Below are positions 31,515-41,478 of a stretch of 64,000 nt of DNA, piece after piece. This stretch comes from Streptococcus sp. Marseille-Q6470. GTDB lineage: Bacteria > Bacillota > Bacilli > Lactobacillales > Streptococcaceae. The number at the start of each line of letters is the position of its first letter. The first letter of the stretch is position 1. Position numbers and translations under genes: made by a program. The notes beneath the pieces are model-generated. The model was not told where the DNA came from, made no database searches, and saw nothing but the letters and a program-made list of their open reading frames with translations. Location of the stretch: the NCBI RefSeq assembly GCF_946902905.1, contig NZ_OX336385.1, positions 620,001-684,000 of the forward strand, given 5' to 3'.

Positions 31515-31853
31515 GTTATTCTTCTTTCTAAAGATGGTGCGAAGCCATCCTATAGCGCTTAGTTTATACTTTTCTTGTCATGACGTACTTTCATAGCTTT
31601 TATGAAAGACCGTGTTGCTTCTTTTCCACTAAAGAAAAGTACTGCTTTTTTGCAACCTATCTAGTATAACACAAGAGAAGGTCAAAAGATAGTCTAACCT
31701 CCTGATTAAGTCATGTAAACGATTTTTCTATCGATTTGCTTCACTCAAAAAGTATTTGTTAGAGCATTCGGTTCCTGAAACTATTTTCCGTAGCAGATTT
31801 GTGCAAAAGTTTTTTTCTTATGCTAGAATGAAATTCGAACAGGAGGAATAAAA
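31515..31853. promoter_or_regulatory. structured cshA leader and har promoter region
   Basis: On the minus strand an extended -10 (TGTTATACT, 31681-31673) starts a leader of about 150 nt with three clear hairpins: CTTTTC/GAAAAG (31621-31639), CTTTCAT/ATGAAAG (31588-31608) and GATGG/CCATC (31533-31549). On the plus strand the har gene has an extended -10 (TGCTAGAAT) about 25 nt before AGGAGGAA. No gene lies in between. Confidence 0.6.
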
Positions 31854-33170
31854 ATGTTAACATACGATTTAATTGTCATTGGATTTGGTAAGGCAGGTAA
31901 GACGCTTGCTGGAAAACTGGCTTCAGCTGGTAAAAAAGTTGCCCTCGTTGAACGTAGCAAAGCTATGTACGGTGGAACTTGTATCAATATCGGTTGTATC
32001 CCAACTAAAACCTTGCTAGTTGCTGCTGAAAAAGACTTGTCATTTGATCAAGTCATGGCTACTAAAAACACGGTTACTACACGCCTCAATGGTAAAAACT
32101 ATGCTACTGTCGCAGGTACAGGCGTAGATATCTTTGATGCTGAAGCTCACTTTGTTTCTAATAAAGTCATCGAAATCCAAGCTGGTGACGAAAAACAAGA
32201 ACTGACTGCTGAAACTATCGTCATCAACACTGGTGCTGTTTCAAATGTCTTACCTATCCCAGGCCTTGCTACAAGCAAGAATGTCTTTGACTCAACAGGT
32301 ATCCAAAACTTGGACAAATTGCCTGAAAAACTTGGTGTCCTTGGTGGCGGAAATATCGGTCTTGAATTTGCCGGTCTTTACAACAAACTTGGAAGCAAGG
32401 TCACAGTCCTAGATGCCTTGGATACATTCCTACCTCGTGCAGAACCTTCTATCGCAGCTCTTGCCAAACAATACTTAGAAGAAGATGGCATTGAATTGCT
32501 ACAAAATGTCCGCACTACTGAAATCAAAAACGACGGTGACCAGGTTCTTGTCGTGACTGAGAACGAAACATACCGTTTCGATGCCCTTCTCTACGCAACT
32601 GGACGTAAACCAAATGTTGAACCTCTTCATCTCGAAAACACAGATATTGAACTAACTGAACGAGGCGCTATTAAAGTAGACAAACATTGTCAAACAAACG
32701 TTCCTGGTGTCTTTGCTGTTGGAGATGTCAACGGTGGCCTTCAGTTTACCTACATTTCATTAGATGACTTCCGTGTTGTTTATAGCTACCTCGCTGGTGA
32801 TGGCAGCTACACACTCGAAGATCGTCTCAATGTACCAAATACTCTTTTCATCACACCTGCACTTTCACAAGTTGGTTTGACTGAAAGTCAAGCAGCTGAT
32901 TTGAAACTTCCATATGCTGTTAAGGAAATTCCTGTTGCAGCTATGCCTCGTGGACATGTAAATGGTGACCTTCGTGGTGCCTTCAAAGCTGTTGTCAATA
33001 CTGAAACAAAAGAAATTCTTGGCGCAACTATCTTCTCTGAAGGTTCACAAGAAATCATCAACATCATTACTGTTGCAATGGACAACAAGATTCCATACAC
33101 TTACTTCACAAAACAAATCTTCACTCACCCAACCTTGGCTGAGAACTTGAATGACTTGTTTGCGATTTAG
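31854..33170 (+). CDS. har: flavoprotein disulfide reductase, hypothiocyanous acid reductase
   Basis: A 438-residue FAD-dependent pyridine nucleotide-disulfide oxidoreductase: FAD-binding GFGKAGKTLA near residue 12, redox-active cysteines in GGTCINIGCIPTK (near 43 and 48), NAD(P)-binding GGGNIGLEFAG near 165, and the C-terminal dimer interface with FTHPTLAEN. It resembles RclA and the pneumococcal Har enzyme, which reduces hypothiocyanous acid made by host peroxidases. The Har function is taken from family knowledge. AGGAGGAA precedes the ATG, and it is monocistronic with its own terminator. Confidence 0.85.
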   Translation: MLTYDLIVIGFGKAGKTLAGKLASAGKKVALVERSKAMYGGTCINIGCIPTKTLLVAAEKDLSFDQVMATKNTVTTRLNGKNYATVAGTGVDIFDAEAHFVSNKVIEIQAGDEKQELTAETIVINTGAVSNVLPIPGLATSKNVFDSTGIQNLDKLPEKLGVLGGGNIGLEFAGLYNKLGSKVTVLDALDTFLPRAEPSIAALAKQYLEEDGIELLQNVRTTEIKNDGDQVLVVTENETYRFDALLYATGRKPNVEPLHLENTDIELTERGAIKVDKHCQTNVPGVFAVGDVNGGLQFTYISLDDFRVVYSYLAGDGSYTLEDRLNVPNTLFITPALSQVGLTESQAADLKLPYAVKEIPVAAMPRGHVNGDLRGAFKAVVNTETKEILGATIFSEGSQEIINIITVAMDNKIPYTYFTKQIFTHPTLAENLNDLFAI

Positions 33171-33180
33171 TTTTATCAAG

Positions 33181-33203
33181 CAGCCCTCCTTGGGCTGTTT
33201 TTC
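33181..33203 (+). terminator. terminator after har
   Basis: CAGCCC pairs with GGGCTG (5-nt loop), followed by TTTTTC. Confidence 0.85.
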
Positions 33204-33244
33204 TTTTTCTAAAATCTCAAATCTGTCTTTTCTGGCTTTTATGA

Positions 33245-33250
33245 TATAAT
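33245..33250 (+). promoter_or_regulatory. extended -10 promoter of murT-gatD
   Basis: TGATATAAT: a TATAAT box with TGN extension, ending six nt before the murT ATG. No -35 consensus and no ribosome binding site are present, so the transcript probably begins at or next to the ATG. Confidence 0.6.
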
Positions 33251-33256
33251 AGAAAC

Positions 33257-34600
33257 ATGAAATTAAAAACTACTTTGGGCCTTCTTGCTGGGCGTTCTTC
33301 TCACTTTATTTTGAGTCGTCTTGGACGTGGAAGTACGCTGCCTGGAAAACTCGCCCTTCAATTTGATAAAGATATTTTACAACATTTAGCGAAGAACTAT
33401 GAGATTGTTGTGGTAACTGGTACCAATGGAAAAACCTTGACGACCGCTCTCACTGTCGGTATCCTAAAGGAAATTTACGGTCAAGTGTTAACCAATCCAA
33501 GTGGTGCCAACATGATCACAGGGATTACAACTACCTTCTTGACAGCCAAATCTTCAAAAACTGGCAAGAACATCGCTGTCCTTGAAATCGACGAAGCTAG
33601 TCTCTCACGTATCTGTGACTACATCCAGCCTAGTCTTTTCGTTATCACCAATATTTTCCGCGATCAAATGGACCGCTACGGTGAGATTTATACGACCTAC
33701 AACATGATTTTGGACGCTATTCGAAAAGTTCCTACTGCTACTGTGCTCCTTAACGGCGATAGTCCGCTTTTCTACAAGCCTGCAATTCCAAATCCTGTTC
33801 AGTATTTTGGTTTTGATTTGGAAAAAGGTCCAGCAAAGCTTGCTCACTACAATACGGAAGGTATTCTCTGTCCAGACTGTCAAAGTATTTTGAAATATGA
33901 GCTTAATACTTATGCCAACTTAGGAGCTTATATTTGTGAAAATTGTGGATGTAAAAGACCTGACTTGGACTACCGTCTAACAGAATTGGTTGAGTTGACC
34001 AACAATCGTTCTCGCTTTGTTATTGACGGACAGGAATACGGTATCCAAATCGGTGGACTTTATAATATCTACAATGCTCTCGCAGCAGTCGCTATCGCCC
34101 GTTACCTTGGAGCTGATTCTCAACTGATTAAACAAGGATTTGACAAGAGTCGTGCAGTTTTTGGGCGCCAAGAAACCTTCCATATCGGTGACAAGGAATG
34201 CACACTGGTTCTTATTAAAAATCCTGTTGGTGCAACACAAGCTATTGAAATGATTAAACTAGCTCCTTATCCATTTAGTTTATCGGTTCTCCTTAATGCT
34301 AACTATGCAGACGGTATTGATACCAGCTGGATCTGGGATGCGGATTTTGAACAGATAACTGACATGGATATTCCAGAAATCAATGCTGGTGGCGTTCGTC
34401 ATTCTGAAATTGCTCGTCGTCTTCGAGTAACTGGCTATCCAGCTGATAAAATCACTGAAACAAGCAGTCTGGAACAAGTTATTAAAACGATTGAAGCCCA
34501 AGATTGTAAACATGCTTACATCCTTGCGACCTACACTGCTATGCTGGAATTCCGAGAACTACTAGCCAATCGTCAACTTGTTAGAAAGGAGATGAACTAA
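33257..34600 (+). CDS. murT: lipid II isoglutaminyl synthase, MurT subunit
   Basis: A Mur-ligase-like enzyme that, with GatD, amidates D-glutamate of lipid II to D-isoglutamine, which pneumococci need for peptidoglycan crosslinking. It has 447 residues: P loop [14 protein letters not shown] near residue 52, Mur ligase centre and C-terminal domains, and a zinc-ribbon insertion with CPDC (near 205) and CENCGC (near 228) typical of MurT. It overlaps gatD by one base. It is apparently leaderless. Confidence 0.95.
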   Translation: MKLKTTLGLLAGRSSHFILSRLGRGSTLPGKLALQFDKDILQHLAKNYEIVVVTGTNGKTLTTALTVGILKEIYGQVLTNPSGANMITGITTTFLTAKSSKTGKNIAVLEIDEASLSRICDYIQPSLFVITNIFRDQMDRYGEIYTTYNMILDAIRKVPTATVLLNGDSPLFYKPAIPNPVQYFGFDLEKGPAKLAHYNTEGILCPDCQSILKYELNTYANLGAYICENCGCKRPDLDYRLTELVELTNNRSRFVIDGQEYGIQIGGLYNIYNALAAVAIARYLGADSQLIKQGFDKSRAVFGRQETFHIGDKECTLVLIKNPVGATQAIEMIKLAPYPFSLSVLLNANYADGIDTSWIWDADFEQITDMDIPEINAGGVRHSEIARRLRVTGYPADKITETSSLEQVIKTIEAQDCKHAYILATYTAMLEFRELLANRQLVRKEMN

Positions 34601-35382
34601 TGGTTTATACTTCACTTTCCTCAAAAGACGGTAACTATCCATACCAGCTGAATATCGCCCACCTCTATGGTAACCTCATGAACACCTACGGAGATAATGG
34701 AAATATCCTTATGCTCAAGTACGTAGCTGAAAAACTTGGGGCTCATGTAACAGTTGACATCGTTTCTCTCCATGATGACTTTGATGAAAACCACTACGAC
34801 ATCGCCTTTTTCGGTGGTGGTCAAGACTTTGAACAGAGCATCATTGCTAGTGATTTACCTGCTAAAAAAGAAAGCATCGATAACTTTATCCAAAATGATG
34901 GTGTCGTTCTTGCTATCTGTGGTGGCTTCCAACTATTGGGACAATATTATATAGAGGCTTCCGGAAGACGCATCGAAGGCCTCGGTGTTATGGGACACTA
35001 CACACTCAACCAAACCAATAACCGCTTTATCGGTGATATTAAAATTCATAATGAAGAATTCGATGAAATCTACTATGGATTTGAGAACCACCAAGGTCGC
35101 ACCTTCCTCTCAGATGACCAAAAACCACTGGGACAGGTTGTTTACGGAAATGGAAATAACGAAGAGAAAATCGGTGAAGGTGTTCACTATAAAAATGTCT
35201 TCGGTTCTTATTTCCACGGACCTATTTTATCCCGCAATGCAAATCTAGCCTACCGCTTGGTCACTACTGCTCTTAAGAAAAAATACGGTCAGGACATCGT
35301 TCTACCATCTTACGAGGATATTCTTAGTCAAGAAGTCGCTGAAGAATATAGCGATGTAAAAAGCAAGGCAGAATTCAACTAA
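34600..35382 (+). CDS. gatD: lipid II isoglutaminyl synthase, glutaminase GatD
   Basis: A 260-residue class I glutaminase-like subunit that supplies ammonia to MurT. The catalytic Cys is in [11 protein letters not shown] near residue 107 and the His in SYFHGP near residue 206. Its first base is the last base of the murT stop, so the two are translationally coupled and made in equal amounts. Confidence 0.95.
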   Translation: MVYTSLSSKDGNYPYQLNIAHLYGNLMNTYGDNGNILMLKYVAEKLGAHVTVDIVSLHDDFDENHYDIAFFGGGQDFEQSIIASDLPAKKESIDNFIQNDGVVLAICGGFQLLGQYYIEASGRRIEGLGVMGHYTLNQTNNRFIGDIKIHNEEFDEIYYGFENHQGRTFLSDDQKPLGQVVYGNGNNEEKIGEGVHYKNVFGSYFHGPILSRNANLAYRLVTTALKKKYGQDIVLPSYEDILSQEVAEEYSDVKSKAEFN

Positions 35383-35389
35383 TCATTAG

Positions 35390-35416
35390 ATTCCAATATG
35401 CTTCGGCAATTGGAAT
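35390..35416 (+). terminator. terminator after murT-gatD
   Basis: ATTCCAAT pairs with ATTGGAAT (11-nt loop), followed by TTTTTT. Confidence 0.85.
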
Positions 35417-35496
35417 TTTTTTATGCTCTTTTCCCCTTCTCCCTTGCATTTTCTACTATTTTTTGCAAAAATAGAGGGGTAGAAAGAAGGTAGCAT

Positions 35497-36579
35497 ATGT
35501 CTAAATTACAACAAATCCTAACATATCTCGAATCAGAAAAGCTAGACGTCGCTGTCGTATCTGACCCCGTCACAATTAATTACCTCACTGGCTTTTACAG
35601 TGATCCACACGAACGTCAAATGTTCCTTTTTGTCCTTGCAGATCAGGAACCGCTTCTCTTTGTTCCAGCACTTGAGGTTGAGCGTGCAACTAGCACTGTT
35701 TCTTTCCCAGTCGTTGGTTATGTGGACTCTGAAGACCCTTGGAAAAAAATCCAAAATGCCTTGCCACAATTTGATTTCAAACGTGTAGCAGTTGAGTTTG
35801 ATAACCTCATCTTGACCAAATATCACGGTTTGAAAACTGTCTTTGAATCTGCTGAGTTTGAAAACTTAACTCCATTGATCCAACGTATGCGTTTGATCAA
35901 ATCAGCTGACGAAGTGCAAAAGATGATGTTAGCAGGTGTCTATGCAGACAAGTCTGTCAAAGTTGGTTTTGACAACATCTCTCTTGATAATACTGAAACA
36001 GATATCATTGCGCAAATCGATTTTGCTATGAAACGCGAAGGTTATGAAATGAGCTTTGACACCATGGTCTTAACAGGTGATAATGCTGCGAATCCGCATG
36101 GTATCCCTGGAGCTAACAAGGTTGAAAATAACGCCCTTCTCCTCTTTGACCTTGGTGTGATGGTCAATGGTTATGCATCAGATATGACTCGTACGGTCGC
36201 TGTCGGGAAACCAGACCAATTCAAGAAGGATATTTACAACTTGACTCTAGAAGCTCAACAAGCTGCCCTTGACTTTATCAAACCTGGTGTCACAGCCCAT
36301 GAGGTCGATCGTGCAGCTCGTGAAGTGATCGAAAAAGCTGGCTACGGTGAGTACTTCAACCACCGTCTCGGCCATGGTATCGGTATGGATGTTCACGAAT
36401 TCCCATCAATCATGGAAGGAAATGACATGGTCATCGAAGAAGGCATGTGCTTCTCAGTTGAACCAGGTATCTACATCCCTGGTAAAGTCGGAGTTCGTAT
36501 CGAAGACTGCGGTGTTGTCACTAAGGATGGCTTTGATCTCTTTACAAGTACCAGCAAAGATTTGCTTTATTTTGATTAA
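35497..36579 (+). CDS. pepQ: Xaa-Pro dipeptidase PepQ
   Basis: A 360-residue M24-family metallopeptidase that splits X-Pro dipeptides in the cytoplasm. The N-terminal creatinase-like domain is followed by the pita-bread catalytic domain. Metal ligands are in LLFDLG and YASDMTRTV (two Asp), HRLGHGIGMDVHE (His), FSVEPGIY (Glu) and RIEDCG (Glu). Start at 35497 follows GAAGG. A long perfect hairpin terminator follows. Confidence 0.93.
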   Translation: MSKLQQILTYLESEKLDVAVVSDPVTINYLTGFYSDPHERQMFLFVLADQEPLLFVPALEVERATSTVSFPVVGYVDSEDPWKKIQNALPQFDFKRVAVEFDNLILTKYHGLKTVFESAEFENLTPLIQRMRLIKSADEVQKMMLAGVYADKSVKVGFDNISLDNTETDIIAQIDFAMKREGYEMSFDTMVLTGDNAANPHGIPGANKVENNALLLFDLGVMVNGYASDMTRTVAVGKPDQFKKDIYNLTLEAQQAALDFIKPGVTAHEVDRAAREVIEKAGYGEYFNHRLGHGIGMDVHEFPSIMEGNDMVIEEGMCFSVEPGIYIPGKVGVRIEDCGVVTKDGFDLFTSTSKDLLYFD

Positions 36580-36599
36580 GCTGAATGATATACAATATA

Positions 36600-36630
36600 A
36601 AAAGGACGAGATATAAAATCTCGTCCTTTT
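36600..36630 (+). terminator. terminator after pepQ
   Basis: A perfect 12-bp stem (AAAAGGACGAGA / TCTCGTCCTTTT, 7-nt loop), bidirectional in appearance; on the other strand it could also end the GNAT gene transcript after the adjacent repeat. Confidence 0.85.
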
Positions 36631-36645
36631 CTGGTATTAACGCTT

Positions 36646-36763
36646 TGACGCAGTAGCTGTCTGGCTTGAAAGATGCTTTATCAAGCTTTTTCAAACCTAG
36701 TCAGCCTTGCGGGGGTGAGACAACGAAATCGAAACTTCGTCTAACGATTTCTATCCCACCGCC
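36646..36763. repeat. dispersed intergenic repeat, copy B
   Basis: TGACGCAGTAGCTGTCTGGC, a central CTTGAAA..TTTCAA dyad, then GGGGTGAGACAACGAAATCG and a closing CGATTTCTATCCCACC. It is closely similar to copy C at 37486 and, inverted, to the first part of copy A. Its terminal stem runs into the GNAT gene and contains that gene's stop codon (36751-36753). Confidence 0.75.
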
Positions 36764-37302
36764 TTTTTGATTTGATAATAAATTTTATCCGCTATATATC
36801 CTTTTCGTTTCACACCATCTGGAATTGTCTTCCAAAAAGTCATTCCAGCCTTTTCCATAACACGACCAGATGCAGGATTTAGACTTACATAGCAAGCATC
36901 AACCTCTTCAAATCCAATCTCATCTAGACAGTATGATAAAACTGCCTTCAAGGCTTCTGTCATGAGTCCTCGTCCCCAGTAGTCCATCCCTAAGATATAA
37001 CCAATCTCACAGCTAGAGTTTTCTTTATGCACACCTACAAGACTAATATCTCCAATGACATGGTCTGGATTTTCTTTGAGACAAATGGCCCATTTGTAAT
37101 AATCTGGCTCGTCATAGGATTTAACCCAATTGCCTATAGAATTTCGAGTCTGTTCAACATTCAAGTGTGGATTCCAAGTCACATAAGTTAGATTTTCTGA
37201 GCGTGAAGCCCAATTATCAAACATGGCTTGAGCGTCATTTTTTACAAATCTCCTTAATATCAAACGTTCAGTTTCTAAAGGTTGTGTACCTAGTGCTTTC
37301 AT
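36751..37302 (-). CDS. GNAT acetyltransferase (RimJ/RimL-like)
   Basis: A 183-residue acetyltransferase of the ribosomal-protein-alanine acetyltransferase type (PF13302): LETERLILRRFVKNDAQAMF at the start, YILGMDYWGRGLMTEAL for the acetyl-CoA loop, and SGRVMEKAGM near the end. The last three residues and the stop codon come from the repeat copy B, so its natural C-terminus may differ. Substrate unknown. Confidence 0.85.
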   Translation of the reverse strand: MKALGTQPLETERLILRRFVKNDAQAMFDNWASRSENLTYVTWNPHLNVEQTRNSIGNWVKSYDEPDYYKWAICLKENPDHVIGDISLVGVHKENSSCEIGYILGMDYWGRGLMTEALKAVLSYCLDEIGFEEVDACYVSLNPASGRVMEKAGMTFWKTIPDGVKRKGYIADKIYYQIKKAVG

Positions 37303-37485
37303 GATGCTAACTCTCTTTCTATTTTATGGATGGCTTAAAACTTACATTGACCTGTCTCATTCTCCCAATTCAAGTTATAAAGTGAAAAAGGTCCTCCGGA
37401 CCTTCTTCGCTTTCTCATTTCTAGGCTCAGGGTAAAAACACTATACTCATAAACATTGAGAAAACAACAGTTCCCTCTAATTTCA

Positions 37486-37611
37486 TGACGCAGTCGCTGT
37501 CTGGCTTGAAATGCACTTTAGCAAGTTTTTTCAAGCCTAGTCAGCCTTGCGGGGGTGAGACAACGAAATCGAACTCGAACTCTTCGAGTTACCGATTTCT
37601 GTCTCACTCCC
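37486..37611. repeat. dispersed intergenic repeat, copy C
   Basis: TGACGCAGTCGCTGTCTGGC through GGGGTGAGACAACGAAATCG, with a closing CGATTTCTGTCTCACTCCC. It is nearly identical to copy B except in the loops (an added CTCGAACTCTTCGAG mini-hairpin). The terminal stem includes the nadE stop codon (37604-37606), and the hairpin probably terminates nadE transcription. Confidence 0.75.
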
Positions 37612-38428
37612 AAAACGTATCAAACACAGTAATTGGTAGGTGGCGTTTGTGTTGGCCTTTGTACCACCATTTTTCAATGGTTGCTTGGGCTTCTGAGCTT
37701 ACTTGTTTACCTTCGAGGTAATCATCAATTTCATTGTAAGTGACTCCCAAGGCTACTTCGTCTGCAATGCCTGGTTTTTCTTCTTCCAAATCTGCTGTTG
37801 GAACTTTTTCATAGAGGGCTGGATTAGCTCCAAGTTCTTTCAAGAGTTGTTTTCCTTGGCGTTTATTGAGGCGATAGAGTGGGAGAATATCTGCACCACC
37901 GTCACCAAACTTGGTAAAGAAACCTGTGATATTTTCCGCAGCATGGTCTGTCCCGATAACAGCTCCACTATGAGCACCTGCAAGGGCATATTGGGCAATC
38001 ATACGGCTACGAGCCTTGATATTTCCTTTGTTAAAATCGGAAACTACACTTCCTGTTGCTTCGACTGCTACTGTCAAAGCATCAGCAGATTCCTTGATAT
38101 TCACTACTAAGCTCACATCTGGCTGGATAAAAGCTAGGGCTTTTTGGGCATCTGCTTCATCAGCTTGTACTCCATAAGGCAAACGAACTGCTATAAATTT
38201 ATAGCTATCATCACCTGTTTCTGCTCGCATTTCTTCCATGGCTAGTTGAGCCAAGCGTCCTGCTAAGGTCGAGTCTTGACCTCCAGAAATGCCTAACACA
38301 AACGTTTTTAAGAAGGGATGCTTCTTTAAATATCTTTTTAGAAAGTCGATGGAACGACGAATTTCTTCCTGGGCATCAATAACTGGCTTAACACCTAATT
38401 GTTGGATAATGGTCTCTTGCAAACTCAT
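37604..38428 (-). CDS. nadE: ammonia-dependent NAD synthetase
   Basis: A 274-residue cytoplasmic enzyme that amidates nicotinate adenine dinucleotide to NAD. The ATP-PPi motif GISGGQDST lies near residues 45-53, and the P2 loop ([20 protein letters not shown]) is typical for NadE. No glutaminase domain is present, so it uses ammonia. The ATG overlaps the pncB stop by 4 nt (ATGA). It acts downstream of PncB and the nicotinamidase in NAD salvage. Confidence 0.95.
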   Translation of the reverse strand: MSLQETIIQQLGVKPVIDAQEEIRRSIDFLKRYLKKHPFLKTFVLGISGGQDSTLAGRLAQLAMEEMRAETGDDSYKFIAVRLPYGVQADEADAQKALAFIQPDVSLVVNIKESADALTVAVEATGSVVSDFNKGNIKARSRMIAQYALAGAHSGAVIGTDHAAENITGFFTKFGDGGADILPLYRLNKRQGKQLLKELGANPALYEKVPTADLEEEKPGIADEVALGVTYNEIDDYLEGKQVSSEAQATIEKWWYKGQHKRHLPITVFDTFWE

Positions 38429-39885
38429 TCTTCTTCTCCTTCGCCTAGAGCTTCCTTACGCATCTTATCAATCAAGTCCATCTTGTCTTGCCAAATATCA
38501 TGTGCCAAGTCTACTGGATAATGTTGTGGGTTCAGAACACGTTTGTACTCGTCCCAAAGTTTATCAAATTCTTTACGAGCATAGGACTGAATCTCAGGTA
38601 GACTCGGTAAATCATAGACCAGCTTACCGTCCTTAAAGATGTCCACCAAGAGAGGAACGGCATCAAAATTACGGACAGTTTTCTTGATGTAAGTATAGGT
38701 TGGATGGAACATCTTGATTTCTGTCATACTAGCAACATCTACGCCATCATAAGTAATGTAGTCACCTTCTGACTTCCCTTTTTCACGACTGGTAATGCGC
38801 CAAACTTGCTTCTTACCTGGTGTCGAAACCTTCTCAGCATTGCTAGAGAGTTTGATGGTGTTGCGCATCTGACCATTTTCATCTTCAATAGACACAATTT
38901 TATAGACTGCGCCAAGAGCAGGTTGGTCATAAGCAGTGATGAGTTTAGTACCTACACCCCAGACGTCAATTTTAGCTTTTTGCATCTTGAGGTTAAGAAT
39001 GGTATTTTCATCAAGGTCATTGGATGCATAGATCTTAGCATCTGTAAATCCAGCCTCATCCAGTTGTTGACGAACTTTTTTAGAAATATAGGCGATATCT
39101 CCAGAGTCAATGCGGACACCAAGAAAATTAATCTTGTCACCAAGTTCACGCGCAACCTGAATCGCTGCTGGAACACCGATGCGAAGAGTATCGTATGTAT
39201 CTACTAGAAAGACACAGTTTTTGTGCGTTGAGGCGTAAGCCTTGAAAGCCTGATAGTCATTTCCATAAACTTGAACTAAAGCATGGGCATGAGTCCCTAA
39301 AACCGGAATACCAAAGAGCTTACCTGCGCGTACATTACTAGTTCCATTGGCACCACCAATAACAGCCGCACGAGTCCCCCAGATAGCTGCATCCATTTCT
39401 TGCGCACGACGTGTTCCGAACTCCATCAAAGGTTCATCATCAATGACTGAACGAATACGAGCTGCCTTGGTCGCAATCAAGGTTTGAAAGTTGACGATGT
39501 TCAAGAGAGCTGTTTCAACCAATTGACACTGAGCCAAAGGCCCCTCCACTTGAACAATCGGTTCATTGGCAAATACCAAGTCCCCTTCTTGAGCAGAACG
39601 TACAGTCAATTCCATCTTGAGATTACGGAGATATTCCAAGAAGGCACCATGATAACCAAGTGATTCCAAATAAGCAATATCGCTCTCAGAAAAGCGCAAG
39701 TTTTCTAAGTAGTTCACAATTCGTTCCAAACCTGCAAATACAGCATAACCGTTTTTGAAAGGTTGTTGGCGGAAATAAACTTCAAAAACTGCTTTCTTGT
39801 TATGAATGCCTTGGTCGAAGTAAACTTGCATCATGTTAATTTGATACAAATCTGTGTGCAAAGTTAAACTGTCATCTGGGTACAT
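38425..39885 (-). CDS. pncB: nicotinate phosphoribosyltransferase
   Basis: A 486-residue enzyme that makes nicotinate mononucleotide from nicotinate and PRPP. Landmarks are the N-terminal [30 protein letters not shown] with the usual catalytic region, [16 protein letters not shown], and [13 protein letters not shown] for the phosphate-binding loop. It is first in the pncB-nadE operon. Confidence 0.95.
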   Translation of the reverse strand: MYPDDSLTLHTDLYQINMMQVYFDQGIHNKKAVFEVYFRQQPFKNGYAVFAGLERIVNYLENLRFSESDIAYLESLGYHGAFLEYLRNLKMELTVRSAQEGDLVFANEPIVQVEGPLAQCQLVETALLNIVNFQTLIATKAARIRSVIDDEPLMEFGTRRAQEMDAAIWGTRAAVIGGANGTSNVRAGKLFGIPVLGTHAHALVQVYGNDYQAFKAYASTHKNCVFLVDTYDTLRIGVPAAIQVARELGDKINFLGVRIDSGDIAYISKKVRQQLDEAGFTDAKIYASNDLDENTILNLKMQKAKIDVWGVGTKLITAYDQPALGAVYKIVSIEDENGQMRNTIKLSSNAEKVSTPGKKQVWRITSREKGKSEGDYITYDGVDVASMTEIKMFHPTYTYIKKTVRNFDAVPLLVDIFKDGKLVYDLPSLPEIQSYARKEFDKLWDEYKRVLNPQHYPVDLAHDIWQDKMDLIDKMRKEALGEGEEE

Positions 39886-39992
39886 ATACTGTCCTTCTTC
39901 CCTATTTGTAAAAAGATGAAAATGTTTCTTCTTTTCTCATAAATTAGTACTATTATAACACATTTTCTCGATATTGATAAAAAGCTAACAAG

Positions 39993-40481
39993 CTATTCCA
40001 TGCTCTCGAACTCATCCATATCTTTTTCATACTTCTTCTGAGCCCATTCACCATAACTTTTCAAACCTAAGTTACCAATAAATACCCAAGGGAGATAAAA
40101 GACATAGGTAAATATCCAAGCAAAAATGTATTTAAGATGTAGAGGGTTGTGCTGGTAAATTTCGATATTGAACTGGTAGTTCTGTAGCATCAAGGTAGCT
40201 GTAATCACTAGAGTTAATAATAGGCAGCCTAAAATTGTAAAATGAAAACGACTATAGTAAGTCACACCTAGACTTCTAGCACGATTGATAAAGTAAAAAT
40301 TCCCTATGATAATAATAGCGAGAAGCATGCTAGAATTAAAAAGGCTTGGTGCTAACACTGATATGAAATAAGCTAGAAACAATAATCCGATAGAAATATA
40401 AAAACTCTCTGCACCAGCTTTATGAAGTTGTTGCTCTTCTCTTTCGTCTAATAATTGGTAATAATAAAATCTATTTTTCAT
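39993..40481 (-). CDS. membrane protein paired with a YozG-like regulator
   Basis: A 162-residue protein with four hydrophobic helices (about residues 25-45, 50-65, 78-98, 112-135) and charged ends. It overlaps the upstream small HTH gene by 11 nt. HTH plus small membrane protein pairs of this type are common in Firmicutes; the regulator usually controls the pair. No enzymatic function is recognised. Confidence 0.75.
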   Translation of the reverse strand: MKNRFYYYQLLDEREEQQLHKAGAESFYISIGLLFLAYFISVLAPSLFNSSMLLAIIIIGNFYFINRARSLGVTYYSRFHFTILGCLLLTLVITATLMLQNYQFNIEIYQHNPLHLKYIFAWIFTYVFYLPWVFIGNLGLKSYGEWAQKKYEKDMDEFESME

Positions 40482-40680
40482 CTTCTTCCTCCCAAAATAA
40501 TTGATCTAAAGTTTTTCCTAAGCATCTGCAAATAGACTGGCAAAGCGAAAGCGAGGGATTATACTTTCCAGCTTCTATCAAGCCGATAGTCTGTCGAGTG
40601 ACACCTACAGCTTCTGCCAAGTCACCTTGTGTCATATCAAGCTCTACTCGAGCTAGTTTTAATTTTAAATTCTTAGCCAC
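40471..40680 (-). CDS. small Cro/CI-type HTH regulator (YozG-like)
   Basis: A 69-residue helix-turn-helix protein: KLARVELDMTQGDLAEAVGV, then TRQTIGLIEAGKYNPSL, ending LDQLFWEEE. I set the start at a GTG (40680) with GGAGG six nt upstream; the frame extends 17 codons further but without a ribosome site. It overlaps and probably regulates the membrane-protein gene downstream. Confidence 0.85.
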   Translation of the reverse strand: MAKNLKLKLARVELDMTQGDLAEAVGVTRQTIGLIEAGKYNPSLSLCQSICRCLGKTLDQLFWEEEDEK

Positions 40681-40829
40681 TTGTAACCTCCTCCTTAATT
40701 TTAAAAGTCGCGCTTCTTTTTTCAACTTCATTATATCATATAATTTACATTATGCAATATATATCTGTCAATTTGTACGATTTTTTTAACAAAAAAACTC
40801 TACCACCAAAATGATAGAGAGTTTTCTAC

Positions 40830-41426
40830 TTATTCAAATTTTTTCAAAATATCTACAACGTCACTTCTCTGTTTGACTTGATAGGCTTTGATGCCTAAAC
40901 TTTCAGCCATGTTGGTATTATCTTTTACATCATCTAGAAAAATACAATTTGAAGGATCCAACTGATATTTATGGAGAATTTCTTCAAACATTTTTGGATC
41001 AGGTTTGATAGCCTCGATATCACAGGAAAGAACAAACCCATCTAAAATCTTTTCAAGAGGTGCTAGTTGATTTTTCAATAATTCATAAAAAACTGGTGAG
41101 GTATTAGATAGGACAAAAATACGATGGCCTTTTTCCTTTAAACGTGCAAGAAGCGGAAAGACTTCCGTGTAAATATCGATATAGGCAGGCCAGTTCCAAA
41201 TGACTTCTTCAACCTTTTTCTGATAGCAATCTCCTAATAGGGAAAGAACCTTATCAACCAATTCTTCTCGAGTCAAGGTTCCCAGGTCCAATCTTTCCCA
41301 AAGCCCCGACTGGAAAATCGCCTTGTCTAAGATCAGATAATCTTTCTGAGTTTTAGCTACAGCTTTCAAAATCTTATCCTTGTTCCATTCAAGTAGAACA
41401 TTACCCATATCCAGTATGATATCCAT
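40830..41426 (-). CDS. HAD-superfamily hydrolase (class IA)
   Basis: A 198-residue phosphatase-like protein. Motif I is IILDMGNVLLEW; the position after the nucleophile Asp differs from the classic DxD, as in many class IA members. Motif II is FVLSNTS, motif III is the Lys in EAIKPDPKMF, and motif IV is CIFLDDVKDN. It has a helical cap domain between motifs I and II. GGAGG and ATG at 41426 define the start. Substrate unknown. Confidence 0.85.
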   Translation of the reverse strand: MDIILDMGNVLLEWNKDKILKAVAKTQKDYLILDKAIFQSGLWERLDLGTLTREELVDKVLSLLGDCYQKKVEEVIWNWPAYIDIYTEVFPLLARLKEKGHRIFVLSNTSPVFYELLKNQLAPLEKILDGFVLSCDIEAIKPDPKMFEEILHKYQLDPSNCIFLDDVKDNTNMAESLGIKAYQVKQRSDVVDILKKFE

Positions 41427-41478
41427 CAACCTACCTCCATCTTTTTGTGAACAATCTCTTTAAGCATCCAATGTCTGT

